Part shown: piece by piece, positions 29,499-38,724 of the stretch
How positions within the stretch are numbered: the stretch's first letter is position 1
Layout of the letters: each line of letters starts with the position of its first letter
DNA from: CAZMBI01 sp964564675
GTDB lineage: Bacteria; Pseudomonadota; Alphaproteobacteria; Rickettsiales; UBA3002
Direction of reading: 5' to 3'
Assembly: GCA_964564675.1 (NCBI GenBank)
Contig: CAZMBI010000006.1
Coordinates: forward strand, 43,236-107,235
DNA length: 64,000 bases
Position numbers and translations under genes: made by a program
Notes under the pieces: generated by a model
What the model was told of the DNA's origin: nothing
Databases searched by the model: none
What the model saw: the letters and a program-made list of their open reading frames with translations, nothing else

Positions 29499-31349
29499 TT
29501 AGAATACGAGGGGGCGCGGATCATCGGTAAATTTATCATAAATCATTTTATCCGCCGGCTGATAGCTACCGGACGGGCTGATGATGGAGGCTTTGATAAA
29601 AATAATCAGTTCCCGCTTGGTGGTTTGTTTATTGGTGCTTTTGAAGGCGTTGCCGATCCAGGGAATGGCACTGGCATAGGGCACGCCTTCATCCGTATTC
29701 TGATTGATATCCTCCATCAAACCACCGATCACCATCACGCTGCCGCTGTTTAATTTCATTACCGAATCCAGCTCGCGCACCTCGACCACCGGCACTTCAT
29801 TGACAAATTGCTGATCGGCATCCAGATCCTGATTGAGAATGGCCGAACCGGGATCCTGCACGGTATCCACCTGGCGCGACAGAGTGGGCCGGACATTCAG
29901 GGTGACCGTATTTTTATCCAGATTGATCGACGGCAGGATGCTCAGGATAATGCCAATCGGCACCGAGCGCCGGGTGGTTTCAACGGAACGGCTGCCTTCC
30001 GTGCGCGTGCCGTCCGGTAAGGTTTGATCCGCCTCTTCTTGAATATCCACCTCAAAGAAAATACGGTTCTCGGCAAAGGTTAACACCGCCTGCTGATTAT
30101 TAATCGCGTGTAGCCGTGGGCTGGACAGTGTGCGCGACGTTCCAAATTGCTCGGTTAATTGTACCACTGCATCCAGATTGACGCCGAGATTATTATCCCC
30201 CTCAGGGTTGACAGCTCCTACGTTATCAGAGTCAATACCGGGACCAAGCACGGTTACAGTAGCGCCATTGGTAGAAGTGGTCGGAAAATTGAGGTTTAAA
30301 TCGGTATTACCAATAACCGAAGACCAGTCTACCCCGCTTTGATAGCCTTGGTTCAGTTCAACTTCGACGATTTTTGCTTCAATCAGCACCTGAGCCGATG
30401 CATTCCGTTTGAGGTGCTGGAGATAATGCTTGAGCATTTCATGCTGACGCTGGGTAGCCGACGCCGAAAGCAGACCTGCTTGACGATTGATGATAAAATA
30501 ACTGCCCGGTATCCCTCCTTGCGTTGGTTGTGCGGATGTCACCGACGAAGCGGCTTGAAATTGTCCGCCATTTTCTCCTTCTATTGGTTCCATGCCTTCG
30601 ACAGGCTGTGAATTTAAAATCTGGTTCACGTGCTCTCGCACGGAATCCCAGAAATCACTTTCCGTAGTGGACGAAATGGAAGAGGATGAGCCGGTAGACA
30701 ATCCTTCACCGCCGCCGCCGCTGCTGCCTCCACCACTACCGCCTCCACTGGCGGAAGAAAGCACATCGGTGGACACACTCACTTCGCTTTGACTGTTGCG
30801 CACGATATTGAGGAAATCGAGCGGATAATTTTTCAGGTAGGGTTTGTCCAGCTCAATCCGCAAAACCCCATTATGCATTTCATAACGCAGCCCAGTTAAA
30901 CCCGCGATACGGGCGATGACCTCGTTAAACGGTCGGTTTTTGGCGCTGAACGAGATGCCGCCTCGAATGCCCGGACCGAGTTCGATATCGACATCCGCCA
31001 GGCGAGCCAACTCAAGCAAGACGTCCTTGATCGGCACATCGTCGGTGACGGAAACCGTCACCAATTTCTCACGGCCGACTTCCGGCGGCTTGGGCGCTGC
31101 CAGAATCTGCGCCATTTCAGGAATGGGGGGGGCGGAACTGAACGCTTCTGGCGGATTTTGTCCATATTCGGACTCTTTGGGCGCCACCATGTTCTGATAA
31201 TCATCGCGGTTCAATTCCAAATCGCGATCGATAAAATCATAGCTGGCGTCATCAAATATGCCGCCCTCCGAGGCGCACGCAGCGACCAGCAGCAAGGCGC
31301 CTGCACCGATGATTTTCGTTAGCCGCTGGCGGCATCTGAAGCCGAACAT
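29499..31349 (-). CDS. Secretin lipoprotein (MshL/PilQ-like)
   Basis: Outer-membrane channel protein of a type IV pilus or type II secretion-like system. The start is the ATG at 31349 (AAGG ahead). 616 residues: lipobox LVAAC with Cys25; a STN/N0-type domain (about 90-165: VTDDVPIKDVLLELARLADVD...FNEVIARIAGLTGLRYE); a Gly/Ser-rich linker (about 200-230); a ring domain; and the C-terminal secretin barrel (VPIGIILSILPSI, RELDSVMKLNSGSVMVIGGLM, near-terminal KRELIIFIKASII). The overall layout resembles MshL. The prepilin peptidase gene lies just upstream on the same strand. Confidence 0.88.
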   Translation of the reverse strand: MFGFRCRQRLTKIIGAGALLLVAACASEGGIFDDASYDFIDRDLELNRDDYQNMVAPKESEYGQNPPEAFSSAPPIPEMAQILAAPKPPEVGREKLVTVSVTDDVPIKDVLLELARLADVDIELGPGIRGGISFSAKNRPFNEVIARIAGLTGLRYEMHNGVLRIELDKPYLKNYPLDFLNIVRNSQSEVSVSTDVLSSASGGGSGGGSSGGGGEGLSTGSSSSISSTTESDFWDSVREHVNQILNSQPVEGMEPIEGENGGQFQAASSVTSAQPTQGGIPGSYFIINRQAGLLSASATQRQHEMLKHYLQHLKRNASAQVLIEAKIVEVELNQGYQSGVDWSSVIGNTDLNLNFPTTSTNGATVTVLGPGIDSDNVGAVNPEGDNNLGVNLDAVVQLTEQFGTSRTLSSPRLHAINNQQAVLTFAENRIFFEVDIQEEADQTLPDGTRTEGSRSVETTRRSVPIGIILSILPSINLDKNTVTLNVRPTLSRQVDTVQDPGSAILNQDLDADQQFVNEVPVVEVRELDSVMKLNSGSVMVIGGLMEDINQNTDEGVPYASAIPWIGNAFKSTNKQTTKRELIIFIKASIISPSGSYQPADKMIYDKFTDDPRPLVF

Positions 31350-31446
31350 GAAAACCCTTCGCAACCACTACCAATAGTATTAACAAAATATATATACCAC
31401 AATATCATCGAAGCACAATCACGTAGCATGTTATCCACAACAAAGC

Positions 31447-32214
31447 TCACGGCGCCAACAACCGCGCCCAGTCCGGAAACAGGACGCAAAGCAGCAAGGA
31501 TACGGCAAGCGCCGGGCCGAACGGGAAATAACTGCCCCGGCCACACAGGCGCCATACCAGCGCGAAGAGGATACCAAGTATACCCGATAACAGCATGAAT
31601 AGCACAAAGCCGTAGCCGCCAAGCCATAGCCCGGCCACGGCAAAGAATTTGACATCGCCCAGCCCCAGCCCCTCTTTATGGCGTAACCAGCGAAAGCCGG
31701 CGCGCAGCCCCCACGCCAGGCCGCCGGCAACCCCGGCCATCAGGAGATGCGCCGCCCACGGCGCCTGCATCACATACAGATAAACAAGCCCAAGGGCGGC
31801 CATGGCAACCTGCAGTTCATCGGGCATGAGGTAATGTTCCAGATCAGTCATAATCAGCGCGATCACGCAGACCAACAGGCCCATCAGGATCAGCGTATGC
31901 CAGCTCGGCCCGTGCAACCATAACACGCCGATGAAACTCAGCGCGGTGAGCAGTTCCAGCGCCGGGTAACGCGGGGAAACAAGCGTATGACAGTAGCGGC
32001 ACCGCCCGCGGCTTAACAGGTAAGACAGTACCGGTATCAGATCACGCGCCCGCAACACGGTGTCACAGTGCGGGCAGCGTGAGGGCGGCGTGACAAAGGA
32101 GATATCGCGCGGCAGCCGGTAACTCAGCGCCGAGATAAAGCTTCCGCAGCACAGCCCGAACAGCACGGTTGCAGGGTAGAGAATTTCCGGAAGCAAAAGC
32201 CATTCGAGCTGCAT
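31447..32214 (-). CDS. pilD: Type IV prepilin peptidase / N-methyltransferase (A24, PilD-like)
   Basis: Cleaves and methylates prepilins at the inner membrane. The 255-residue protein has the N-terminal methylase domain with four zinc cysteines (Cys47, Cys50, Cys72, Cys75) and the two aspartates of the protease site, TDLEHYLMPDE (Asp124) and GLGLGDVKFF (Asp187), within about eight membrane segments. 97 bases upstream of the secretin on the same strand, hence a likely partner. A shorter second A24 peptidase occurs at 40757-41263. Confidence 0.92.
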   Translation of the reverse strand: MQLEWLLLPEILYPATVLFGLCCGSFISALSYRLPRDISFVTPPSRCPHCDTVLRARDLIPVLSYLLSRGRCRYCHTLVSPRYPALELLTALSFIGVLWLHGPSWHTLILMGLLVCVIALIMTDLEHYLMPDELQVAMAALGLVYLYVMQAPWAAHLLMAGVAGGLAWGLRAGFRWLRHKEGLGLGDVKFFAVAGLWLGGYGFVLFMLLSGILGILFALVWRLCGRGSYFPFGPALAVSLLLCVLFPDWARLLAP

Positions 32215-32380
32215 AAGGCACCGTCATCATACCGATCCATGCCGGCACGCTGCTTGAGCATATCCTGTTTTGCGCGGGAGGGAAAACACAAGACCGTATT
32301 GTGTATAAGCGACGCAGCAGGCTGAACCGGCATAATTTTGTTGCGTACGGGTTGAATCCATGGCAATAACACATACAAAA

Positions 32381-32398
32381 TGTAGTAGGTTAACTACA
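32381..32398. promoter_or_regulatory. 18-bp dyad between pilD and rpiB
   Basis: TGTAGT (32381-32386) and ACTACA (32393-32398) form a dyad around AGGTTA in the 221-base gap between two divergent genes. Shape and position fit a repressor or activator site. A TATAAG hexamer at 32422-32427 lies between it and rpiB. Confidence 0.4.
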
Positions 32399-32435
32399 CT
32401 AACATAAACAATAACGGCAAGTATAAGACGTGTGT

Positions 32436-32870
32436 ATGATCGCAAAACCCGTGGCCATCGCCTGTGACCATGCCGGCTATGGCCTGAAACAGTTACTCAT
32501 CCCGGAAGTGGAAGCGCTTGGCTACACGGTCCTCGATCTGGGCACGGATTCCGAGCAATCTGTCGATTATCCCGATTTCGGCACGAAAATAGCCGATACC
32601 ATCCTGCGCGGCGGTGCCGAATATGGTATCATTGTATGCGGCTCGGGGATCGGTATTTCCATTGCCGCCAATCGCCATGCGGGCATTCGCGCCGGCGTAT
32701 GCCATAACGGGCTTTCCGCCGAGCTGGCCCGCCGGCATAACGATGCCAACGTGCTGGCGCTGGGTGCGCGGCTGATTGGCCCGGATGTTGCCAAAGAATG
32801 TGTGCGCCGCTTTTTGTCCACCGCGTTTGAGGGCGGCCGTCACCAAGCCCGAGTCGATAAACTCGGATAA
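32436..32870 (+). CDS. rpiB: Ribose-5-phosphate isomerase B
   Basis: Interconverts ribose-5-phosphate and ribulose-5-phosphate, the latter a substrate of RibB encoded 4 kb downstream. 144 residues from [14 protein letters not shown]; the catalytic cysteine lies in [17 protein letters not shown], followed by [15 protein letters not shown], all typical of the RpiB family. A GTG two codons upstream is possible, but the ATG is preferred. No Shine-Dalgarno; TATAAG ends 8 bases before the ATG, suggesting a leaderless mRNA. Followed 26 bases on by glyA, as often seen. Confidence 0.95.
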   Translation: MIAKPVAIACDHAGYGLKQLLIPEVEALGYTVLDLGTDSEQSVDYPDFGTKIADTILRGGAEYGIIVCGSGIGISIAANRHAGIRAGVCHNGLSAELARRHNDANVLALGARLIGPDVAKECVRRFLSTAFEGGRHQARVDKLG

Positions 32871-32896
32871 TGCCAGACCAAGAAAAGGAGTCCCTG

Positions 32897-34246
32897 ATGA
32901 CCGTTGTTGCCATGAAAGATCAACCGCATGCCATTGATGGCTTTTTCACCCGTTCGGTAGCCGAGACCGACCCCGAACTCAATCGTGCCATTGAACAGGA
33001 GTTACGCCGTCAGCGCACCGGCATTGAGCTGATCGCCTCAGAAAATATCGTCAGCAAGGCCGTGCTGGATGTCCAAGGCTCGGTGCTGACCAACAAATAC
33101 GCCGAAGGCTATCCCGGCAAGCGCTATTATGGCGGCTGCGAATATGTCGACATCGCCGAGGAGCTTGCCATCGAACGTGCCAAACAACTGTTTGGCTGTG
33201 CCTATGCCAACGTCCAGCCCAACTCCGGATCACAGGCCAACCAGGGTGTGTTCACCGCCCTCATCAAGCCGGGTGATACCATTCTCGGCCAGTCGCTGGC
33301 CGCCGGCGGGCATTTAACGCACGGTGCGGCCCCCAACCAGTCGGGTAAATGGTTTAAGGCGGTGCAATATGGCGTGCGTGAAGCCGATGCCCTCATAGAT
33401 TATGACGAGGTTGAAGCGCTGGCTAAAGAACATAAGCCGCAACTGATCATTGCCGGGTTTTCCGCCTATCCGCGTGTGATCGACTGGCAGCGCTTCCGCC
33501 GCATCGCCGATGAAGTGGGCGCCTGGCTGCTGGTGGATATGGCGCATATCGCCGGGCTGGTCGCCGCCGGGGTGTATCCCTCGCCGCTGCCACATGCCCA
33601 TGCTGTCACTACGACCACGCACAAAACACTGCGCGGACCGCGCGGCGGGCTGATTCTGTCGAACGAGCCAGACACGGTGGTGCGCAAAACCGCCTCAGGT
33701 AAGGAGATCACGCTGGGACAGGCGCTGAATTCAGGTATCTTCCCCGGTATCCAGGGCGGCCCGCTGATGCATGTGATCGCCGCCAAGGCCGTCGCCTTCG
33801 GCGAGGCGCTGCAGCCGACCTTCAAAACCTACGGTGCGGCGATTGTGGAAAATGCGCGCGCGCTGTCTGCCAAACTGCAATCGCGCGGGCTCGATATCGT
33901 CTCGGATGGCACCGATAACCATCTGGTGCTGGTCGATTTGCGGCCCAAAGGGCTGACCGGCGATATCGCCGAGGCGGCACTCGAGCGCGCCGGGCTGACC
34001 TGCAACAAAAACGCCATCCCGTTCGATCCGCAGCCGCCGATGACCACCTCCGGCATCCGCCTGGGCACCCCGGCCGGCACCACCCGCGGATTCGGCGTGG
34101 CCGAATTTGAGCAGGTCGGAGAGCTGATCTGCGACGTACTGGACGGGCTCGCCAGCAATGGCAGCGCCAGCAATACATCAGAGGAAGAACGGGTGTTCGC
34201 TAAGGTGGAAGCCTTGTGCGCAGAATTTCCGATTTATGAAGGATAA
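32897..34246 (+). CDS. glyA: Serine hydroxymethyltransferase
   Basis: PLP enzyme that makes glycine and methylene-tetrahydrofolate from serine. I start at [10 protein letters not shown] (32897), with AAGGAG 8 bases ahead. 449 residues, a little longer than the enterobacterial protein, with the cofactor lysine in [11 protein letters not shown] (Lys243) and [11 protein letters not shown] and [13 protein letters not shown] near the N-terminus. Its product feeds PanB and purine synthesis. Upstream rpiB and downstream nrdR-rib genes form a common alphaproteobacterial order. Confidence 0.97.
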   Translation: MTVVAMKDQPHAIDGFFTRSVAETDPELNRAIEQELRRQRTGIELIASENIVSKAVLDVQGSVLTNKYAEGYPGKRYYGGCEYVDIAEELAIERAKQLFGCAYANVQPNSGSQANQGVFTALIKPGDTILGQSLAAGGHLTHGAAPNQSGKWFKAVQYGVREADALIDYDEVEALAKEHKPQLIIAGFSAYPRVIDWQRFRRIADEVGAWLLVDMAHIAGLVAAGVYPSPLPHAHAVTTTTHKTLRGPRGGLILSNEPDTVVRKTASGKEITLGQALNSGIFPGIQGGPLMHVIAAKAVAFGEALQPTFKTYGAAIVENARALSAKLQSRGLDIVSDGTDNHLVLVDLRPKGLTGDIAEAALERAGLTCNKNAIPFDPQPPMTTSGIRLGTPAGTTRGFGVAEFEQVGELICDVLDGLASNGSASNTSEEERVFAKVEALCAEFPIYEG

Positions 34247-34317
34247 ACGTGCGATGAAACCCCGGTGCCCGTTCGGCGGGCCTTCGGGTGGCGTCAATAT
34301 CAGGTCAGGGGGAATGC

Positions 34318-34776
34318 ATGCGCTGTCCGTTTTGTGATAATGATGATACGCAGGTTAAGGATTCGCGGCCCAGCGAAGACGGCTCCACCATTCGCCGACG
34401 GCGCTACTGCCCGGCCTGCAACTCCCGTTTTACGACGTTTGAACGCGTGCAGCTGCGCGAGCTGACCGTGCTTAAATCCAACGGCGAACGCCGCCCCTTC
34501 GACCGCGATAAAATCATGCGATCGCTATCCATCGCCTTGCGCAAACGCTCAGTCGATGAAGACGTCATTGAAAAAACCGTTAATCGCATTGTGCAGAAAC
34601 TGGAAAGCCAAGGTGAAAGCGAAGTCAGGACCGAATATATCGGTGAGCTGGTGATGGAAGAGCTGATCAATATCGATAAGGTGGCCTATATCCGTTACGC
34701 GTCGGTTTACCGGAATTTCCGGGAGGCAAAGGATTTCGAGGACTTTGTCGAACAAATGGCCGGCCCGGCCGCATAA
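34318..34776 (+). CDS. nrdR: Transcriptional repressor NrdR
   Basis: Represses ribonucleotide reductase genes in response to ATP/dATP. 152 residues from [10 protein letters not shown], with AGGGGGA ahead of the ATG. A zinc ribbon (Cys3, Cys6, Cys31, Cys34) precedes an ATP-cone domain (about 48-138: [18 protein letters not shown]). Lies between glyA and the rib genes, the usual alphaproteobacterial place. NrdR boxes are not visible in the window. Confidence 0.96.
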   Translation: MRCPFCDNDDTQVKDSRPSEDGSTIRRRRYCPACNSRFTTFERVQLRELTVLKSNGERRPFDRDKIMRSLSIALRKRSVDEDVIEKTVNRIVQKLESQGESEVRTEYIGELVMEELINIDKVAYIRYASVYRNFREAKDFEDFVEQMAGPAA

Positions 34777-34785
34777 CATGCTCGT

Positions 34786-34836
34786 TGCCGCGCAAGCGGA
34801 AATCCGGCGTCGCTCGTCCCATATGCCGGATTCCCG
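34786..34836. repeat. Dispersed palindromic intergenic repeat (between nrdR and ribD)
   Basis: TGCCGCGCAAGCGGAAATCC at 34786 and GCCGGATTCCCG at 34825-34836 are related to the element at 1277-1346 (shared CGCGCAAGC(A/G)GGAATCCGG core). No FMN-riboswitch-like sequence is seen in the rest of this 126-base gap. Confidence 0.6.
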
Positions 34837-34902
34837 ATACCACCTTGTTACTCAAGGCTTATCCGCTTTCGACTACGTCAGCCCGGAAATAACACGCGCA
34901 CA

Positions 34903-35961
34903 ATGAATAAGCACGAGATGTACAACCACCTTTCCCTCATGCATTACGCCCTGCGCCTGGCCGAACGCCAACTGGGTCAGGTGTGGCCCAATCCGGCGGT
35001 GGGCTGTGTCATCGTGCAGGACGGTGAAATTGTGGGCATCGGCAACACCCAGCCGGGCGGCAGGCCGCATGCCGAAACCCAGGCACTGGCCATGGCCGGC
35101 GAGCGGGCGCGTGGGTCCACGCTATATGTATCGCTTGAGCCGTGCAACCATCACGGGCAGACCCCGCCTTGCACCGAGGCGATCATCGAAGCCGGCATTA
35201 GCCGCGTGCTGATCGCCTGCGCCGACCCGGACCCGCGCGTGGCCGGCAGCGGTATGGCGGCGTTGCAGGCTGCGGACATCGAGGTGCGCATCGGCCTCGC
35301 TGAAGAGGCGGCGCGCGCGCTGAATGAAGGGTTTTTCCGCCGGATCACGCAGCAGCGCCCGCTGGTGACCGTGAAACTCGCCACTTCAGCGGACGGGAAA
35401 ATGGCATACGACAAGCAGTCTCCACCGTTTATAGCTGAGGAGGGACCGCGCTGGATAACGGCGGCGCACGCCCGCGCCTATAGCCACCTCCTGCGGGCGC
35501 GGCACGATGCGATTCTCACCGGCATCGGCACCGTGCTTGCCGATGACCCGCTGCTAACCTGCCGCCTGCCGGGGCTTGCGCATCGCTCGCCGGTGCGTGT
35601 CGTGCTCGACCGCCAGGGCCGCCTGCCGGCTGAGAGCCGATTAATGCACTCGCGTGAGATCGCCCCGCTTTGGCCGATGGATGCCAGCGCAGGCGAGCTC
35701 CCCGCCGTGCTGACCGAGCTCGCCGGGCGCGGCATTACCCGCCTGCTGGTCGAGGCCGGGCCAAGCCTAACCACCGCCTTTTTAGCCTCCGGGCTGGTGG
35801 ACTGGGTCTATTGGTTTGAAGCGCCGCTGGTGATCGGAGATGGTGGATTACGCGCTTTTACCATCGCCGTGCCGGCTTTTCCTAAGCCGCAGCGTCGGTT
35901 TTCGCTTGGCGTGGATAGATGCAGCGTCTATCGAATGAACTCGTTCCCCTTAAACGGGTGA
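34903..35961 (+). CDS. ribD: Bifunctional riboflavin deaminase/reductase RibD
   Basis: Second and third steps of riboflavin synthesis. 352 residues: an N-terminal zinc deaminase domain with HAE (56-58) and PCNHHGQTPPC (Cys81, Cys90), and a C-terminal reductase domain (about 150-345: VTVKLATSADGKMA; RHDAILTGIGTVLADDPLLT; LLVEAGPSLTTAFL). First gene of the riboflavin set; ribE follows after 27 bases. No riboswitch upstream. Confidence 0.96.
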   Translation: MNKHEMYNHLSLMHYALRLAERQLGQVWPNPAVGCVIVQDGEIVGIGNTQPGGRPHAETQALAMAGERARGSTLYVSLEPCNHHGQTPPCTEAIIEAGISRVLIACADPDPRVAGSGMAALQAADIEVRIGLAEEAARALNEGFFRRITQQRPLVTVKLATSADGKMAYDKQSPPFIAEEGPRWITAAHARAYSHLLRARHDAILTGIGTVLADDPLLTCRLPGLAHRSPVRVVLDRQGRLPAESRLMHSREIAPLWPMDASAGELPAVLTELAGRGITRLLVEAGPSLTTAFLASGLVDWVYWFEAPLVIGDGGLRAFTIAVPAFPKPQRRFSLGVDRCSVYRMNSFPLNG

Positions 35962-35988
35962 TAGAAAACCAAGAGAAAGACAAAGGCA

Positions 35989-36585
35989 ATGTTTACCGGC
36001 ATCATTACCGACCTTGGCACCGTCACCGCGCGGCAAACGCAAGGAGAAAACACCGCGTTTCGCATCGCCACCGGCTATCCTGCCGCCGAGATCCCCCTGG
36101 GCGCTTCGATCGCCTGTGACGGCATCTGCCTGACCGTAACGGCAACCGGCGATAACTGGTTTGGCGTGACCGCCTCACCCGAAACCCTGAGCCTGACCAC
36201 CGCCGGCGCTTGGGAGGAGAACAGGCAACTCAACCTCGAGCGCGCGCTGAAAGTGGGCGATGAGCTGGGCGGTCATCTGGTCACCGGCCATATAGACGGC
36301 ATGGGCACCGTCCGTTCCATCCGCGAACAGGGTGGCTCCTGGCAACTGGAGGTCAGCGCGCCGGCTGATTTGCTACCGTTTATCGCGCCCAAGGGCTCGA
36401 TCGCGCTTGACGGTATCTCGCTGACCGTTAATGCCGTGGCCGATCCGGCATTTGAGTTGATGATCATCCCCCACACCTGGGCGCATACCACCTTGCAACA
36501 CAAACACCCAGGCGATACCGTCAACCTGGAAATCGACCTGCTGGCACGCTATATTTCACGCCAGATGCAATGGAATCGCGCATGA
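35989..36585 (+). CDS. ribE: Riboflavin synthase, alpha subunit
   Basis: Converts two dimethylribityllumazine molecules to riboflavin. 198 residues made of two lumazine-binding barrels, the first starting MFTGIITDLGTV, the second starting GDELGGHLVTGHIDG. The active-site GDELGGHLV stretch and the repeat symmetry are clear. Stop overlaps the ribB start (ATGA). Confidence 0.96.
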   Translation: MFTGIITDLGTVTARQTQGENTAFRIATGYPAAEIPLGASIACDGICLTVTATGDNWFGVTASPETLSLTTAGAWEENRQLNLERALKVGDELGGHLVTGHIDGMGTVRSIREQGGSWQLEVSAPADLLPFIAPKGSIALDGISLTVNAVADPAFELMIIPHTWAHTTLQHKHPGDTVNLEIDLLARYISRQMQWNRA

Positions 36586-37688
36586 CCGATCGCTCCCATC
36601 TCGCCTCGATTGAAACCATTCTGGCGGACGCACGCGCCGGACGCATGTTTATACTGATCGATGACGAAGACCGCGAGAATGAGGGCGATCTCATCATCCC
36701 GGCGGAGAAGGCCACCTCCGACAGCATCAATTTTATGGCCAAGTACGGCCGCGGATTGATCTGTCTGGCACTGGCCGAGCAGCGCGTACAGCAATTGCAA
36801 CTGCCGCTGATGGCCAATAAAAACAGCTCGCGCCACCAGACCGCGTTTACCGTGTCCATCGAAGCACGCGAAGGCGTGACCACCGGTATTTCTGCTGCCG
36901 ACCGCGCGCATACCATCGCCACCGCCATCGACCCGCAACTGGGTGCGGACGCGCTGGCCTCGCCGGGACATGTCTTCCCGCTGATGGCGCGCGACGGCGG
37001 GGTGCTGGTACGGGCCGGGCATACCGAAGCGGCGGTGGATGTGGCGCAACTGGCCGGGCTCAACCCATCGGGCGTCATCTGCGAAATCATGAATGACGAC
37101 GGCAGCATGGCCCGCCTGCCCGATCTCGTTCCCTTTGCCCGGGAACACGGACTCAATATCGCCACCATTGCCGATTTGATCGCCTATCGCCGCAAATCGG
37201 AAAAGCTGGTAGAGCGCATCGTTGAAACCCCGTTTCACAGCCGTTTCGCCGGAGAATTTGCGCTTTCGATTTATGCCACCACCATTAATTACGCCGAGCA
37301 TCTGGCACTGGTGAAAGGGGACATTCACACCGAGCGCCCGCCGCTGGTGCGTATGCATGCCTTCAATATTTTGCAGGATGTGCTGGGCGACGGCGAAGGC
37401 GATAAAACCGGCGTCTTGCACGCTGCGATGCAGCAAATCGCCGAAGCTGGCAGCGGCGTCATAGTGATTATCCGCGAGCCGCGCAAACGCGCCGTCTCGG
37501 ATATGCTCAAAACCCGCCTCGGCCAGCCGGTGACGCCTGAGCCGCTGCGTGACTACGGTATCGGTGCACAGATCTTGCTCGATCTGGGGGTGCGCGAGAT
37601 GGTCTTGCTCACCAACGCGGCACAGCGTAGTATCATCGGGCTGGAAGGTTATGGCCTGGAGATTAAAGGATATCAACCCATCGGATAA
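36582..37688 (+). CDS. ribB: 3,4-dihydroxy-2-butanone-4-phosphate synthase with degenerate RibA-like domain (RibBX type)
   Basis: Makes the four-carbon riboflavin precursor from ribulose-5-phosphate. 368 residues from MTDRSHLASI (36582; ATGA overlap with ribE). The RibB domain (about 1-205) has ILIDDEDRENEGDL (25-38) and HTEAAVDVAQLAG. The C-terminal domain (about 210-368) follows the RibA fold, but the zinc site of GTP cyclohydrolase II (CLTGDVxxSxRCDCG) is missing: residues 257-272 read VRMHAFNILQDVLGDG. So this is the RibBX variant, RibB fused to a RibA-like part without cyclohydrolase activity. A true ribA must lie elsewhere. Confidence 0.9.
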   Translation: MTDRSHLASIETILADARAGRMFILIDDEDRENEGDLIIPAEKATSDSINFMAKYGRGLICLALAEQRVQQLQLPLMANKNSSRHQTAFTVSIEAREGVTTGISAADRAHTIATAIDPQLGADALASPGHVFPLMARDGGVLVRAGHTEAAVDVAQLAGLNPSGVICEIMNDDGSMARLPDLVPFAREHGLNIATIADLIAYRRKSEKLVERIVETPFHSRFAGEFALSIYATTINYAEHLALVKGDIHTERPPLVRMHAFNILQDVLGDGEGDKTGVLHAAMQQIAEAGSGVIVIIREPRKRAVSDMLKTRLGQPVTPEPLRDYGIGAQILLDLGVREMVLLTNAAQRSIIGLEGYGLEIKGYQPIG

Positions 37689-37691
37689 CTC

Positions 37692-38204
37692 ATGGCACAT
37701 CTGCTTATTGTCAACGCCGATTATTATCAGGAGATTGCCGCCACCCTCGAGCAGGGCGCAACCGCCGTACTGGATGCGGGCGGGCATACGCACGAGCGCA
37801 TCGCGGTGCCCGGCGCATTTGAAATTCCCGGCGCCATCCGCTCGGCAATCGAATCCGCCCGCTTTGACGGCTATATTGCGCTGGGCTGCGTCATTCGCGG
37901 GGAGACATCGCATTATGATTATGTCTGCGGTGAATGCGCCAACGGCCTGCAGCATCTGGCCGTGCACTACCATGTCGCCATCGGCTTTGGTGTGCTCACG
38001 GTCGATGCCATGGGTCAGGCCCAAACCCGCGCCGACATCCGGCAGGGCAATAAAGGGGGCGAGGCGGCCGAGGCCTGCCTGCGCATGATCGAGCTGAAAG
38101 CGCATTTTGCCCATGCCTACCGGCCAAGCGGCACGCTGTTAACTGGTAAAACGCACCTTGAAGGCGAGCACCGCCCGGTGCTTGACGATCATTCCGGGCA
38201 GTAA
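37692..38204 (+). CDS. ribH: 6,7-dimethyl-8-ribityllumazine synthase
   Basis: Condenses the four-carbon unit with the pyrimidine to give lumazine. 170 residues with VPGAFEIPGAIRSA, ALGCVIRGETSHYDYVCGE and FGVLTVDAMGQAQTRAD, the standard active-site strands, and a C-terminal extension of about 20 residues. Follows ribB by 3 bases; nusB is 16 bases on. Confidence 0.96.
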   Translation: MAHLLIVNADYYQEIAATLEQGATAVLDAGGHTHERIAVPGAFEIPGAIRSAIESARFDGYIALGCVIRGETSHYDYVCGECANGLQHLAVHYHVAIGFGVLTVDAMGQAQTRADIRQGNKGGEAAEACLRMIELKAHFAHAYRPSGTLLTGKTHLEGEHRPVLDDHSGQ

Positions 38205-38220
38205 CACGAAAAGGCAGCGA

Positions 38221-38724
38221 ATGCATGCATTAACCACCGAATCGCTTCGCCGCAAACGCGCCGCCCGTCTGGCCGCCATGCAGGCGCTGTATAACCGTCA
38301 GGTCACCGACAGCACGCTGTCAGCCGAGCGGCTGGCCGAACAGGTCAGCAGCCAGTGGCGCGACGCGCTGGCTGCAAAGGAAGCCGAATGGCCGGGCGAC
38401 GAACTGCCTGAACAGGCATTGCTCAAGGAAGTGATCACCGGCGTGATGCGCCATGAGGCCGACATCGACGCCCATATCGGCTCGGTTATCAAGGAGAGCT
38501 GGCGGCCGGAGCGTATCAGCCCGGTCATGCGCAATATATTGCGCTGCGCCATTTATGAATTGCAGCATCATACGGAACGAAAAGATGCCGTTTTGATCGA
38601 CGAATACGCCACTATCGCCGCCAGTTTTTTCGACGATTCGGAAATCGGCTTCGTGCACAGCGCACTGCAGCGACTGGCGCAATCGTTGCGCGCGCCGGAT
38701 AATATTGCCGAAAAAGATGCATGA
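38221..38724 (+). CDS. nusB: Transcription antitermination protein NusB
   Basis: Binds BoxA RNA with S10 in rRNA antitermination. 167 residues from MHALTTESLRRKRAARL, with the all-helical family segments AARLAAMQALYNRQV, ERISPVMRNILRCAIYEL and VLIDEYATIAASFF. Common ribH-nusB-thiL order; overlaps thiL by 8 bases. Confidence 0.95.
   Translation: MHALTTESLRRKRAARLAAMQALYNRQVTDSTLSAERLAEQVSSQWRDALAAKEAEWPGDELPEQALLKEVITGVMRHEADIDAHIGSVIKESWRPERISPVMRNILRCAIYELQHHTERKDAVLIDEYATIAASFFDDSEIGFVHSALQRLAQSLRAPDNIAEKDA

Noticed and set aside
31350..31364. TTG start for the secretin.
   Set aside because: The ATG at 31349 has AAGG upstream and gives a standard lipoprotein signal peptide.
34777..34902. 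FMN riboswitch ahead of ribD.
   Set aside because: Gap of 126 bases is largely a dispersed palindromic repeat; no conserved RFN-type segments are seen.
36549..38114. 521-codon antisense frame across ribB and ribH.
   Set aside because: Both strands are open because of GC-rich codons, but the sense frames are well-known enzymes and the antisense product has no recognisable motif.
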